64,000 nt of DNA from NCBI RefSeq assembly GCF_030817315.1, contig NZ_JAUSZF010000001.1:630001-694000 (forward strand). Reading direction: 5' to 3'. The notes under the pieces are model-generated. The model saw only the letters and a program-made list of their open reading frames with translations, was not told the DNA's origin and searched no databases. How positions within the stretch are numbered: position 1 is the stretch's first letter; every line of letters begins with the position of its first letter. The translations under genes and the position numbers were made by a program. The stretch is from Sphingomonas faeni. Lineage in GTDB: Bacteria > Pseudomonadota > Alphaproteobacteria > Sphingomonadales > Sphingomonadaceae. Below, in pieces: positions 38,425-47,183 of this stretch.

Positions 38425-39248
38425 GCCGAACGCTCTACCGGAGCGACGCTCGAAGGCGAATGATATCGACCGGCGTAGTCGGCGCTGAGCCCGAACGCCG
38501 CCTCGACCTCGGGATCGAGCCACGCGGTGATATGCTCGGCATCGGCTGGCGCGAGTTCGGGGTACGACGTGGGTACGTACGGCGCGTAACCTTGCCCCTT
38601 GTAGCTGGTGATGGGGACGAAGGTGTCGCGGTAGGCGATGCCGGTCACCGTGCCGAGCGCGGTGAGGAACGCGGCGGGATCGCGCGTGAAGGCATCGTAG
38701 CCGAGCAACGCCACGTTGTGCGCGCGATCGGTCAGGGACGACCAATGCCGCAGCTTCGCGGTACGCTTTGCGATGCAATTGGCGAAACGTTCGCCGGTCT
38801 CGGGATCGCGCTCGTGCAGCATCTCGTCGCCCTGCATCGGATGGCCCGGCTCGATATGGCCGAAATGGTCGTCCCAATAGCTGTGCCAGCGGCTGCGAAT
38901 GAAGGCGTCGAACGGTTGCGCCTTGAGGTCGGGATGTGCGTGCCAGGGCTGGCGGTGCAGGCTGCGGGCCCAGTCATACGCATCGCGCGCCACGACGAGC
39001 ACCAGCGTATCCTTCACGAACAGCGTCTGCGGCGGCACGAACCAGTGCTTGAACCCGAACGCCTCGGTGATCTCGGCACCCGGCATGTTTGCCTCGATCG
39101 TTCGCGTGACGATGTTGGTGCCGCTGCACCGCTGTCCATAGATCTGGATGCGGGTGATCGGCACGTCTCCGCGCTTTATAATCCGGAGGCCGGGTAAAGG
39201 CTGACGCCAGTTCAACGGCTTGACGGGCGGTTTGGAAGCGAGCGACAT
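38421..39248 (-). CDS. Sulfotransferase-like P-loop protein
   Basis: 275 aa. The P-loop IQIYGQRCSGTNIVTRTI near residue 35 resembles the 5'-phosphosulfate loop of sulfotransferases. Later elements are VLVVARDAYDWARSLHRQPW and the 3'-side LGYDAFTRDPAAFLTALG. It shares an ATGA overlap with the MurG-like gene, so both are likely made together. Together with the glycosyltransferases this suggests sulfation or similar modification of a glycan, an inference from context only. Confidence 0.75.
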   Translation of the reverse strand: MSLASKPPVKPLNWRQPLPGLRIIKRGDVPITRIQIYGQRCSGTNIVTRTIEANMPGAEITEAFGFKHWFVPPQTLFVKDTLVLVVARDAYDWARSLHRQPWHAHPDLKAQPFDAFIRSRWHSYWDDHFGHIEPGHPMQGDEMLHERDPETGERFANCIAKRTAKLRHWSSLTDRAHNVALLGYDAFTRDPAAFLTALGTVTGIAYRDTFVPITSYKGQGYAPYVPTSYPELAPADAEHITAWLDPEVEAAFGLSADYAGRYHSPSSVAPVERSA

Positions 39249-39313
39249 AGCGGATTTCCGCTAGCGCCGACTGGGGCTTCGTACAACCATCTCACCGTCG
39301 TACGGCCTTTGTC

Positions 39314-40207
39314 ATGCCGGTCGAGCGACCACCCGTATGCGGAAACATGCTGGACAAACGTCGGGTCCACGCGACCGGCATGATCGCGAACCATCACGGC
39401 TTGCCCGGCCCTGCTTCGTACGTTCCCCATGAGAACGCCTTTGCCACCACCGAAGCAGAGCGCCCGGACGGCGCGCGGATCGTCGTCGTCGACGATGATC
39501 CTGGCCTGCGCGACTTGCTCACCGAGTTTCTCGTCGATCACGGACTTCGGGCGGAGGCGGTGGACAGCGGGGCCGCACTGCGCACGCTACTGCGACGGTC
39601 GTCCTGCGACCTGGTCGTCCTCGACATGATGATGCCGGGCGAGGACGGGCTGTCGGTGCTCAGGACGCTCGTGCAGGATGCCACCGCGCCCGCCGTCATC
39701 ATGTTCTCCGCGCTGGGCAGTGAAGTCGACCGCGTCGTCGCACTCGAACTGGGTGCCGACGATTACGTGACCAAACCGTCCAGTCCGCGCGAGATCCTCG
39801 CGCGAATACGCTCGGTATTGCGACGGCGGGGCACGCGTCCAGCGACCGTGGAGGCTAGTCACGTCGCGGACTGCGCGCATCCGGGCACGTGCGACATTTT
39901 CGCGTTCGCCGGATGGACGCTCGATTGCCGGATGCGCGTGCTTCATGCGCCGGACGGAACGGCTGTCCGGTTGACCGACGGCGAGTATCTTCTGCTCCAC
40001 GCCTTCGTCTCCGAGCCGCAGACGGTGCATTCGCGCAACGACATGATCGCGCTGTCGGGACGTACCGAGAGCATGGCGCGCGGACGGACCATCGACGTCA
40101 ACATCAGCCGATTGCGCCGCAAGTTGCTTGCGTTCGACCCGACCGAGATCATCCGGACGGTTCGCGGCAACGGCTATGTCTTCATGCCGACGGTCGTATC
40201 GAGGTAG
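39314..40207 (+). CDS. Orphan OmpR/PhoB-type response regulator
   Basis: About 297 aa. ATGs at 39347 and 39380 are shorter starts. The receiver domain begins ARIVVVDDDPGLRDLL, the phospho-acceptor Asp is in LVVLDMMMPG (about residue 104), and the Lys is in DDYVTKPSSP. The C-terminal winged helix has VRLTDGEYLLLHAF, RTIDVNISRLRRKL and IIRTVRGNGYVF. The linker of about 45 residues contains two Cys-His stretches (VADCAHPGTCDIF), unusual for this family. No histidine kinase gene is adjacent. Confidence 0.92.
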   Translation: MPVERPPVCGNMLDKRRVHATGMIANHHGLPGPASYVPHENAFATTEAERPDGARIVVVDDDPGLRDLLTEFLVDHGLRAEAVDSGAALRTLLRRSSCDLVVLDMMMPGEDGLSVLRTLVQDATAPAVIMFSALGSEVDRVVALELGADDYVTKPSSPREILARIRSVLRRRGTRPATVEASHVADCAHPGTCDIFAFAGWTLDCRMRVLHAPDGTAVRLTDGEYLLLHAFVSEPQTVHSRNDMIALSGRTESMARGRTIDVNISRLRRKLLAFDPTEIIRTVRGNGYVFMPTVVSR

Positions 40208-40239
40208 CGCGCGGACCGGGACGCGATTGCTGCACCGGC

Positions 40240-41154
40240 ATGCACACGGTAGTTTCAGCGGATGCAGACATTCCCGCCACTCGACAGACGTACCGCACAG
40301 TGACCGGCGCCGTGACCCGCATAGACGCACACCAGCATTTCTGGTCCTATTCGCCCGCGGCGTTCGACTGGATCGATCCCGGCAGCGTGCTTGCGCAGGA
40401 CTTCGTCCCGGACGATCTGATGCCGTTGCTCGACGATGCGGCAATCGACGGCTGCATCGCCGTGCAGGCATGCCAGACCGATGCGGAGACAGACTGGCTG
40501 CTCGACCTGGCGGCGGCGAGCCCGCGCATCGTCGGCGTGGTCGGTTGGATCGATCTGCGCGCCGACGACGTGGTGCAGCGGCTTCAGGCTCGCGCCGCCT
40601 CGTCCAAGCTGATCGGTTTTCGGCACATCGTCCAGGACGAGCCGGACGATGCATTCCTGCTGACTCCTGCCTTCGTTCGTGGGGTCCGTGCGGCCCTGAA
40701 GCAGGGCTTCAGCTACGACATTCTCGTCAAGCCGCGGCAGGCGATTCATGTCCGTCGATTCTGCGATGCCGTTGCGGCGGGCCTTTCGGATGCTCCACGA
40801 CTGATCCTGGATCACGGTGCCAAGCCGGATATCGCGCAGGGTGGCTGGCACCCATGGGCGGACGCGATCGCCGACATGGCGCAGGTTCCGTCGCTCTATT
40901 GCAAGATATCCGGCCTGGTAACGGAAGCGGACCACGTGACATGGACGGGGGACCAGATCGCGCGGTACCTCGACCATCTGCTTGCCTGCTTCGGTCCGGA
41001 TCGCCTGATCTTCGGGTCCGATTGGCCGGTGTGCCGGCTTGCTGCCGAGTATCGCCGGGTCGTCGATCTGATCGAGGACTTCGTCACGCGCGCCTGCCCA
41101 GGTGCGCGTGACGGGATCTTCGGTGGAAATGCGGCGACAGCCTATCGTCTCTAG
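40240..41154 (+). CDS. Amidohydrolase family 2, probable L-fuconolactonase
   Basis: About 304 aa from the ATG at 40240. GTGs at 40300 and 40312 are alternatives, and conservation begins at TRIDAHQHFW (about residue 27). The TIM-barrel pattern continues with IDPGSVLAQDFVPDDL, FRHIVQDEPDDAF, LDHGAKPDI and LIFGSDWPVC (metal and catalytic Asp). The IDAHQHFW and DWPVC ends are typical of L-fuconolactonase/L-rhamnonolactonase, which opens the aldonolactone. This supplies the step missing from the fucose island 14 kb away. The stop overlaps that of the convergent gene. Confidence 0.87.
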   Translation: MHTVVSADADIPATRQTYRTVTGAVTRIDAHQHFWSYSPAAFDWIDPGSVLAQDFVPDDLMPLLDDAAIDGCIAVQACQTDAETDWLLDLAAASPRIVGVVGWIDLRADDVVQRLQARAASSKLIGFRHIVQDEPDDAFLLTPAFVRGVRAALKQGFSYDILVKPRQAIHVRRFCDAVAAGLSDAPRLILDHGAKPDIAQGGWHPWADAIADMAQVPSLYCKISGLVTEADHVTWTGDQIARYLDHLLACFGPDRLIFGSDWPVCRLAAEYRRVVDLIEDFVTRACPGARDGIFGGNAATAYRL

Positions 41155-42641
41155 CGCTCCACGTCCGACCATTCGCCGCGGCCGATCCGTTCCGCGGCGT
41201 CGGCAATGGCGGAGTGGGCGGCAACGTCGTCGCGGAGTTCGGCTGGGAAACCTAGCCCGGCGTCGAGGAGGCGGGCGACGACATCTGCGGGCGTGCCTTC
41301 CCTTGCGGCGGCCAAGAGACGATCGCCGGCCGGGTCTACGATCGCCATACCCTCCCGTGCGCGTCGGATCAGGAAGGCGACCCATGCGCCGAGCGCGGTC
41401 ACGATCCCGGTCGGCATCCGCCCCGCCCGGCGGTTGGCGATCAGCGTATCGCCGAGCCGGTATGGCAGCTTTTGCGAGCCGTCCTGCGCGATCTGGTCGA
41501 GCCGGTGGATGATGACCGGATTGCGGAACCGCTGGAGTACCGCGGCGCGATAGGCATCCAGATCGAAACCGGGGGTGCGCGGCAACATCGGGATGACGTC
41601 GTCGCGGATCATCGCATCCACGAAGCGGGCAAGCGCCGCGTCGGCCATCGCGTCGGCGACGCTCGCGGCACCGCGCAACAGTCCGATATAAGCGAGCGTC
41701 GAATGCGCGCCGTTCAGAATCCGCAGCTTCGCCTTCTCATAGCTCGCGACGTCGCTGGTGATCGTCGCACCCACCGCGGCAAGATCGGGGCCGAGCGGGG
41801 CGCCGATGTCCTCGATGACCCACTGGGCAAAGGACTCTCGCTGAACGGCAGCCAGATCTTCGAGGCCGATCGCTTCGGCGACGCTGTCGTACAGCGCGCC
41901 ATCGGACGCCGGTGTGATCGAATCGACCATCGTCGACGGGACCCGCACTTCGCCGTCGATCCAGTCGGCCAGTCCCGCATCGCGCGCCTTTGCGAACGCG
42001 ACGAGCGCGGCATGAAGTTTGGCACCGTTGTTCGCGAGATTGTCGCACGGCATCGGCACGAACGGCACTATCCCGGCGTCTCGGCGAGCGGCGAGGCCAG
42101 CGACCAGCCACCCGACGAGGCTGCGTGGTGTCCCGCCGCCGGCGAGGTCCTGCGCGATGTCGGGATGCGAGAGGTCGAGTGTGCCGTCGGCCGCGAGGCA
42201 ATAGCCCTTCTCCGTCACGGTCGACGTCACCAGCCGGATCGCGGGATCGCCGAGCAACGCTAGCGTCTCTGCGGCATCGTCAGGGCCCAGGAACCGGCGA
42301 TGCGCGCCGATCACGCGGTTCGAGGACTCAGCGTCGCGTATCGCGAGCGTGTAGAGGCCGTCCTGCTCGGCAAGCGCTGCGACGGTTCCTTTGCTGCGCA
42401 TCGACACCGCCGCGATCCCCCAGCGGGGATCATGCCCCAATACCGCGTCGATATACGCTGCCTGATGGGCGCGGTGGAACGCTCCCGGCCCGAAATGCAC
42501 TATGCCGACCGTTGGCAAGGGGCGGCCTCGCGGGCTTTCGATCGTCGATGGCAGCTGGTCCAGCGTCGCGTGATTAAGTCGTGTCAAAGCGTTACCCCGA
42601 AATTCCGAATTGCGATTTGCGTTCGTCGCTGCGTCCCGCAC
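41151..42641 (-). CDS. Mannitol dehydrogenase-family oxidoreductase (fructuronate reductase type)
   Basis: About 496 aa from a GTG at 42641. A TTG at 42587 gives a start close to the conserved LTRLNHATL. The NAD motif VGIVHFGPGAFHRAHQAAY, TVTEKGYC, MPCDNLANNG and the catalytic Lys in KLRILNGAHSTLAY are diagnostic for the polyol dehydrogenase group. This group reduces fructuronate, tagaturonate or keto-hexoses. It is convergent with the fuconolactonase by a 4-base overlap of stop codons, so the pair may be a small sugar-acid locus. Confidence 0.9.
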   Translation of the reverse strand: MRDAATNANRNSEFRGNALTRLNHATLDQLPSTIESPRGRPLPTVGIVHFGPGAFHRAHQAAYIDAVLGHDPRWGIAAVSMRSKGTVAALAEQDGLYTLAIRDAESSNRVIGAHRRFLGPDDAAETLALLGDPAIRLVTSTVTEKGYCLAADGTLDLSHPDIAQDLAGGGTPRSLVGWLVAGLAARRDAGIVPFVPMPCDNLANNGAKLHAALVAFAKARDAGLADWIDGEVRVPSTMVDSITPASDGALYDSVAEAIGLEDLAAVQRESFAQWVIEDIGAPLGPDLAAVGATITSDVASYEKAKLRILNGAHSTLAYIGLLRGAASVADAMADAALARFVDAMIRDDVIPMLPRTPGFDLDAYRAAVLQRFRNPVIIHRLDQIAQDGSQKLPYRLGDTLIANRRAGRMPTGIVTALGAWVAFLIRRAREGMAIVDPAGDRLLAAAREGTPADVVARLLDAGLGFPAELRDDVAAHSAIADAAERIGRGEWSDVER

Positions 42642-42969
42642 CGCGCCTGCCGACTTTGGCCTGTAGGTAACCGCCGTGTCTACGGCGTTCGCACTGACGT
42701 TCCCCGGTCGCGTGGCAGTCGGGACCGACTATCGGCCGTTATGCATGAGTCAGCGTCGGCCGATTGCGACTACTCAAGGGGCAGCAAAGCCAGTGCCGTA
42801 TCCCGGCGTGGTCGCGAATGCGATCTTCGACAGGCCGATCTTGGCATGGCCGTCCGTGCGGGGAATATCCACCGCGGGCGGGTCATCTGCGCTTACGATA
42901 TGGGGATGTGCTCGCGCTTGGCGCGAGCCGGCAAACAACTTAGACCCGGCCATTTCTACAATGGCGGGG
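42642..42969. other. Intergenic region between the dehydrogenase and tRNA-Asn
   Basis: About 328 bases. It probably contains the promoter of the minus-strand dehydrogenase and the 3' end of the tRNA transcript. CCCGGCCATT at 42945-42954 and AATGGCGGGG ending at 42969 can form a hairpin that may end the tRNA transcript. No convincing protein-coding frame was seen. Confidence 0.4.
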
Positions 42970-43044
42970 TGGCTCCCTGAGTAGGATTCGAACCTACGGC
43001 CACTCGATTAACAGTCGAGAGCTCTACCGCTGAGCTATCAGGGA
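42970..43044 (-). tRNA. tRNA-Asn (GTT)
   Basis: On the minus strand the gene starts TCCCTGA and ends TCAGGGAGCCA, with a full acceptor stem and encoded CCA. The anticodon stem CTCGA/TCGAG encloses CTGTTAA, so the anticodon is GTT. The T-loop GGTTCGAATCC is standard. Length is 75 bases. Confidence 0.96.
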
Positions 43045-43132
43045 TCGTTGCCGGAGGCGGCTCTATAAACGGCCAGTCGGGCGATGCAAGCAGGTTTGTT
43101 TGAAAAAGTGAAAGTCCGGGACGAACCGCGGG

Positions 43133-43912
43133 TCAGGCGACGAACTGTTCCATCGTGATGCGGTCGTCGAGCGCGTGCTCGGGATCGAACAGCAATGTGA
43201 GTTCGCGGGCGCGGTCCATGCAGATGTCGACCTGAGCGACGTCACGGATCTCGCGCTGGTCGGCGACCGCAGAGACGGGGCGCTTGCCGGGGTCGAGCAC
43301 GCGGATCCGGATGCGTGCCTTGTCGGGCAGGATCGCGCCACGCCAGCGTCGGGGGCGGAATGGGCTGATCGGCGTCAGCGCGACCATGCCCGAGCCGAGC
43401 GGCAGGATCGGGCCGTGCGCGGACAGATTGTATGCAGTCGAGCCGGCGGGGGTGGCGACAAGGATGCCGTCGCAGGCGAGTTCGGCGAGGACGATGCGAT
43501 CGTTCACCGTCACTTCGAGATTGGCGGTTTGGCGTGTCTCTCGCAGGAACGAGACTTCGTTGATCGCCGGCAGCGTGTGCGTGCGACCGTCGACGCCGAT
43601 TGCCGTCATGCTGAGCGGGATGACCTTGAAGGGTTTTGCACGCTCCAGCCGGTCCGTAAGGCCGTGGTGGCGCCATTCGTTCATCAGGAAGCCGACCGTA
43701 CCGAGGTTCATGCCGAACACGGGGACGGGCGGCTTGCGGCGTTCCAGCATCGTGTGGAGCGTCTGGAGCATGAAGCCGTCGCCACCGAGCGCGATGACGA
43801 CGTCTGCTTCCTCGACGGGCACCCACTCGCCCATGTCGGCGAGTTCGGCCTGGGCGGCACGAGCGGGCGGGGTGTTGGACGCGACCAGCGCCCGCCGCTC
43901 GTACAGGCTCAT
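43133..43912 (-). CDS. nadK: NAD kinase
   Basis: 259 aa. It contains the NAD kinase glycine motif VIALGGDGFMLQTLH (about residue 40), GMNLGTVGFLMNEW, the conserved NEVSFLRETRQTANLEV and DGILVATPAGSTAYNLSAHGPI. It phosphorylates NAD+ to NADP+ in the cytosol. The gene starts with an ATGA overlap on the moaA stop, so the two are translationally coupled although functionally unrelated. Confidence 0.95.
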   Translation of the reverse strand: MSLYERRALVASNTPPARAAQAELADMGEWVPVEEADVVIALGGDGFMLQTLHTMLERRKPPVPVFGMNLGTVGFLMNEWRHHGLTDRLERAKPFKVIPLSMTAIGVDGRTHTLPAINEVSFLRETRQTANLEVTVNDRIVLAELACDGILVATPAGSTAYNLSAHGPILPLGSGMVALTPISPFRPRRWRGAILPDKARIRIRVLDPGKRPVSAVADQREIRDVAQVDICMDRARELTLLFDPEHALDDRITMEQFVA

Positions 43913-44922
43913 CCGCCGGTGACGCTCATGTGGCGCGCGACGGCGGGACCTTCGCCCTGGCCGATGCGGAAGTCGTGCGCCTTGGGCTTGGCGAACAGGC
44001 CGGCGTCGATCGCTTCGTCGAGACCGGCGGTGCCGCCCTCGCGTAGTGCCGCCTTGAGATCGACCTGGTCGTCATGGCCTAGGCACATGTAGAGCTTGCC
44101 CTCGGTGGTGAGACGGACGCGGTTGCAGCCGTCGCAGAAATTGGCGGTCAGCGGCGAGATGAGCCCGAGCCGGGTCTTCGTGCCGTCGACGTTCCAGTAG
44201 CGTGCGGGGCCACCGGTCTTGTGTGCGTCGCGGGCTAGCGTGAATTGCTGGCCGAGGTCTTCGAAGACCTTGGTCAGGGGGAGGAAGCGATCGGTACGGT
44301 CCTCGTCGATCGCACCCAAGGGCATCGTCTCGATCAGCGACAGGTCGAAGCCCTCGTCGCGGCACCAAGCCAGCATAGGTCCGATCTCGTCCTCGTTGAA
44401 GCCCTTCAACGCGACCATGTTGATCTTGATCGCGAGGCCTGCGTCGCGCGCTGCGTAGATGCCGCCGATAACCTGCGACACGTCGCCATGGCGCGTGATG
44501 TAGCGGAAGCGTTCGGGATCGCGGCTGTCCATGCTGACATTGACGCGGCGGATACCGGCATCGACCATCGCGTCGGCATGCTGCGCGAGGCGCGTGCCGT
44601 TGGTGGTCATCGTCAGCTCTTCCAAGCCCGAACCGATGTTGTGGCCGAGGCGCTGGACCAGTTCCGCCACATCGCGACGAACCAGAGGCTCACCGCCCGA
44701 CAGGCGAATCTTGGTGACGCCGCGCGCGATGAAGCGCTCGGCGATGATCGCGATCTCTTCAAGGCTCAACAGCTTGCTGCGCGGCAGGAAGGTCATCTTT
44801 TCCGACATGCAGTAGCGGCAGCGCAAGTCGCAGCGGTCGGTCACCGAAATGCGCAGATACTTGATCGTGCGACCATGCGTATCGCGCAAAGGCTTTTGCT
44901 CGAGGGTTGGTGCCATCGTCAT
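43909..44922 (-). CDS. moaA: GTP 3',8-cyclase (molybdenum cofactor biosynthesis)
   Basis: 337 aa from the ATG at 44922, with GGAGGGG directly upstream, which decides this start over the longer open frame. The radical SAM cluster site is RCDLRCRYCM (CxxxCxxC), followed by LSGGEPLVRRD, and the C-terminal Fe-S Cys lie in NFCDGCNRVRL and LYMCLG. It starts the MoCo pathway by rearranging GTP. No other moa genes are nearby. It is divergent from the EAL gene, about 95 bases from its chosen start. Confidence 0.95.
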   Translation of the reverse strand: MTMAPTLEQKPLRDTHGRTIKYLRISVTDRCDLRCRYCMSEKMTFLPRSKLLSLEEIAIIAERFIARGVTKIRLSGGEPLVRRDVAELVQRLGHNIGSGLEELTMTTNGTRLAQHADAMVDAGIRRVNVSMDSRDPERFRYITRHGDVSQVIGGIYAARDAGLAIKINMVALKGFNEDEIGPMLAWCRDEGFDLSLIETMPLGAIDEDRTDRFLPLTKVFEDLGQQFTLARDAHKTGGPARYWNVDGTKTRLGLISPLTANFCDGCNRVRLTTEGKLYMCLGHDDQVDLKAALREGGTAGLDEAIDAGLFAKPKAHDFRIGQGEGPAVARHMSVTGG

Positions 44923-45016
44923 CCCCTCCGAGCTAAGACGTGACTGTCCCACTAACAAGGCCGGATCGGCTGGTATTGGATTGGCGCGCGGCGATGCGGC
45001 GGCTAGGCTCGCACCG

Positions 45017-46720
45017 ATGGAGCGGGGTGCGACGGATATGGAAGACATGCAGATGGCAACGACGCTGTTCGCGGTATCGTTCCGTCAACATGATGAGATC
45101 GCGGAGATTTTGGCGAGCGCAGGGGCCGGTGCGGGATGGCGGGCGGCGGTCGCGAACGATGCCGACGGGTTGGAGCGACGATTCCTGGCGAGCCGTGCGG
45201 CTGTGGCGTTGATCGATGCGCGCGGTGCGCTCGACGACGGACTGTCGGCGACACGCAGGCTGGGTGGGATCGTCGCCACCAACGGTGCCGCGTTGCTGGT
45301 GCTGGTGTCACGCGGCGACGTCGAGGCGATCGGCGAATTCTTCGATGCCGGCGCGACGCAGTTCCTAGCCAGCCCCGCCAGCGATGGCGAACTCGTCCAG
45401 GCGCTGCGGTTCGCGGGGCGTTACGCCGCTCGTGCATCCGGTGGCACGATTGACCGGCGCGCGATACCGGGCGCTTCGCCGTTCGACAGGGAAACCGGCG
45501 AAGCGCGGCGCTGGATCGTAGGGCGGATCGCCGAAGAAAGTCCGGTGACGGTGGTGCTCGTCGCGCTGTCGCGGCTCGATATCGTCAACGCGGCGCATGG
45601 CCGGCCTGCGGTGGATGAACTGATCGAGGCTGCGGTGCTGCGGGCGGAAACGGTCGCGCGTGGGGCGATCGGCGTGGATGCGATGGTCGCGCGGCTCGGC
45701 GGGTCGGAGTTCGTGCTGGTGATCGAGGCGGCGGGGGCGGCGGTGACGGCCGCGATCACCGCGCTCGATGCGGCGCTCGCGCGGCCGTTCGCGGTGGCGA
45801 ATACGCGTGCCGTCCTCGGCTGCCGCTTCGGTGTGGCGCAGCGCCAGCCTGGCGACGATGCGGCGGCGTTGCTGCGTCGTGCGAGCGAGGCGCTGGCCGA
45901 GGCGAAGGCGAGCGACGGATCGGTGCTCCACGTCGCGCTGCCCGACGGGGTCGCGCCAATCGATGCGCTGGCGATCGACCTGCACCATGCGATCGAGCGC
46001 GACGAGATCGACCTGCGTTGGCAGCCACAGGTCGAGATCGCGAGCGGCAAGATCACCGGGGTAGAGGCCCTGGCGCGCTGGAACCACCGGGTGCTCGGGC
46101 CGCTAGGTGCGGATACGCTGTTCGATGCCGCAGACCGGGCCGACCTGGGCATCGCTTTGTCGGACCATATCCAGCGGCTGGTGCTGGCGCGGGCGGTTGC
46201 ATGGCCGGAGGCGCTGGGAACGTTGCGCGTGTCGCTGAACCTGACGGCGGCGGATATCACGCGGCCGGGGTTCGGCGCGCTGTTCCTGGCGCGGATCGAC
46301 GAGAGCGGGTTTCCCCGCGGACGGCTGACCGTCGAGATTACCGAGACCGGGCTGATCGAGGACCTTGCGGCGGCGGCGGCGTTGCTCGCGGAACTGCGCG
46401 GGGCAGGGTGCCGGGTGGCGATCGACGACTTCGGCACGGGCTATTCGAGCCTCGCCTATCTGAAGTCGCTGCCGCTGGATTACGTGAAGATCGACAAGGC
46501 GCTGGTGCGGGACATCGATGGCAGTGCGCGCGACCGCGTGGTGGTGGCCGGGGCGATCACGATGGCGCGTTCACTGGGACTGGCGGTGATCGCCGAGGGT
46601 GTCGAGCGGCCGGCGCAGCTCGAGCTGCTCGCCGCGGGCGGGTGCAGCCTGTACCAGGGCTTCCTGCTGTCCGAACCGGTGGGTGAGGCGGCGTTGCTGG
46701 AATTGATGGCGCGGGAGTGA
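45017..46720 (+). CDS. EAL-domain cyclic-di-GMP phosphodiesterase with degenerate GGDEF domain
   Basis: About 567 aa. ATGs at 45038 and 45047 are also plausible, and the open frame extends upstream without features. An N-terminal receiver-like segment is followed by a GGDEF-like domain in which the signature is LGGSEF, so it probably cannot make c-di-GMP. The C-terminal EAL domain retains EALARWNH (about 350), ETGLIED, DDFGTGYSS (about 470), LDYVKIDKAL and AEGVE, so phosphodiesterase activity is likely. It is a cytoplasmic protein that would lower c-di-GMP. Confidence 0.88.
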   Translation: MERGATDMEDMQMATTLFAVSFRQHDEIAEILASAGAGAGWRAAVANDADGLERRFLASRAAVALIDARGALDDGLSATRRLGGIVATNGAALLVLVSRGDVEAIGEFFDAGATQFLASPASDGELVQALRFAGRYAARASGGTIDRRAIPGASPFDRETGEARRWIVGRIAEESPVTVVLVALSRLDIVNAAHGRPAVDELIEAAVLRAETVARGAIGVDAMVARLGGSEFVLVIEAAGAAVTAAITALDAALARPFAVANTRAVLGCRFGVAQRQPGDDAAALLRRASEALAEAKASDGSVLHVALPDGVAPIDALAIDLHHAIERDEIDLRWQPQVEIASGKITGVEALARWNHRVLGPLGADTLFDAADRADLGIALSDHIQRLVLARAVAWPEALGTLRVSLNLTAADITRPGFGALFLARIDESGFPRGRLTVEITETGLIEDLAAAAALLAELRGAGCRVAIDDFGTGYSSLAYLKSLPLDYVKIDKALVRDIDGSARDRVVVAGAITMARSLGLAVIAEGVERPAQLELLAAGGCSLYQGFLLSEPVGEAALLELMARE

Positions 46721-46727
46721 CGAACTG

Positions 46728-47150
46728 ATGCGACGCACGATGCTACCCCTGGCGATCATGGCGATCGCAGCGCCTGCGATCGCGCAGACGCCGGCCGAGA
46801 TCGTGATCCGCAAGGCGATGGAGACTAGCGCGGCGGGCTGGAACGCAGGCGATCTTGCGCGGTTCATGGACGTCTATGCCGAGGATGCCGTGTTCGTGAC
46901 GCCGAAGGGGTTGCTGCGCGGCAAGGAGGCGATCTCCGCCAAATACCGGCCGAGCTTTCGCGGGACGGGTAACGCGCGCGGCAAGCTGTCGTTCGCGTTC
47001 CTGGAAATGCGGGGCCTCGATCCGGCGCATGCAATCCTGTTCGCGCGCTGGACACTGACCGGGCCGTCGACGAGCGAATCCGGGATGACCACGCTGGTGT
47101 TCGAGCGGCGGGGTGCGGCGTGGAAGATCATTTCGGATCACAGCAGTTGA
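46728..47150 (+). CDS. NTF2-like exported protein (SgcJ/DUF4440 type)
   Basis: 140 aa. The signal peptide ends APAIAQ. The mature domain is an NTF2-like fold with AAGWNAGDLARFMDVYAEDA, then VFVTPKGLLRGKEAI, and the closing WKIISDHSS. Members are poorly characterised, and some are small-molecule binding proteins. It lies 7 bases after the EAL gene and is probably on the same transcript. Confidence 0.82.
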   Translation: MRRTMLPLAIMAIAAPAIAQTPAEIVIRKAMETSAAGWNAGDLARFMDVYAEDAVFVTPKGLLRGKEAISAKYRPSFRGTGNARGKLSFAFLEMRGLDPAHAILFARWTLTGPSTSESGMTTLVFERRGAAWKIISDHSS

Positions 47151-47183
47151 CCGGATGTCCGACGAACGATTTGGGATGACGCG

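Noticed and set aside
38425-38877. N-terminal extension of the MurG-like gene
   Set aside because: It runs in another frame through the sulfotransferase-like gene and reads as Arg-rich shadow. The ATG at 38424 is followed directly by the conserved glycine loop.
42676-42984. 102-codon plus-strand frame before tRNA-Asn
   Set aside because: It overlaps the tRNA, has no ribosome binding site or recognised domain, and its composition is mixed. Treated as intergenic.
43909-45048. Longer moaA start at 45048
   Set aside because: The extra 42 residues lack conservation, while GGAGGGG directly precedes the ATG at 44922.
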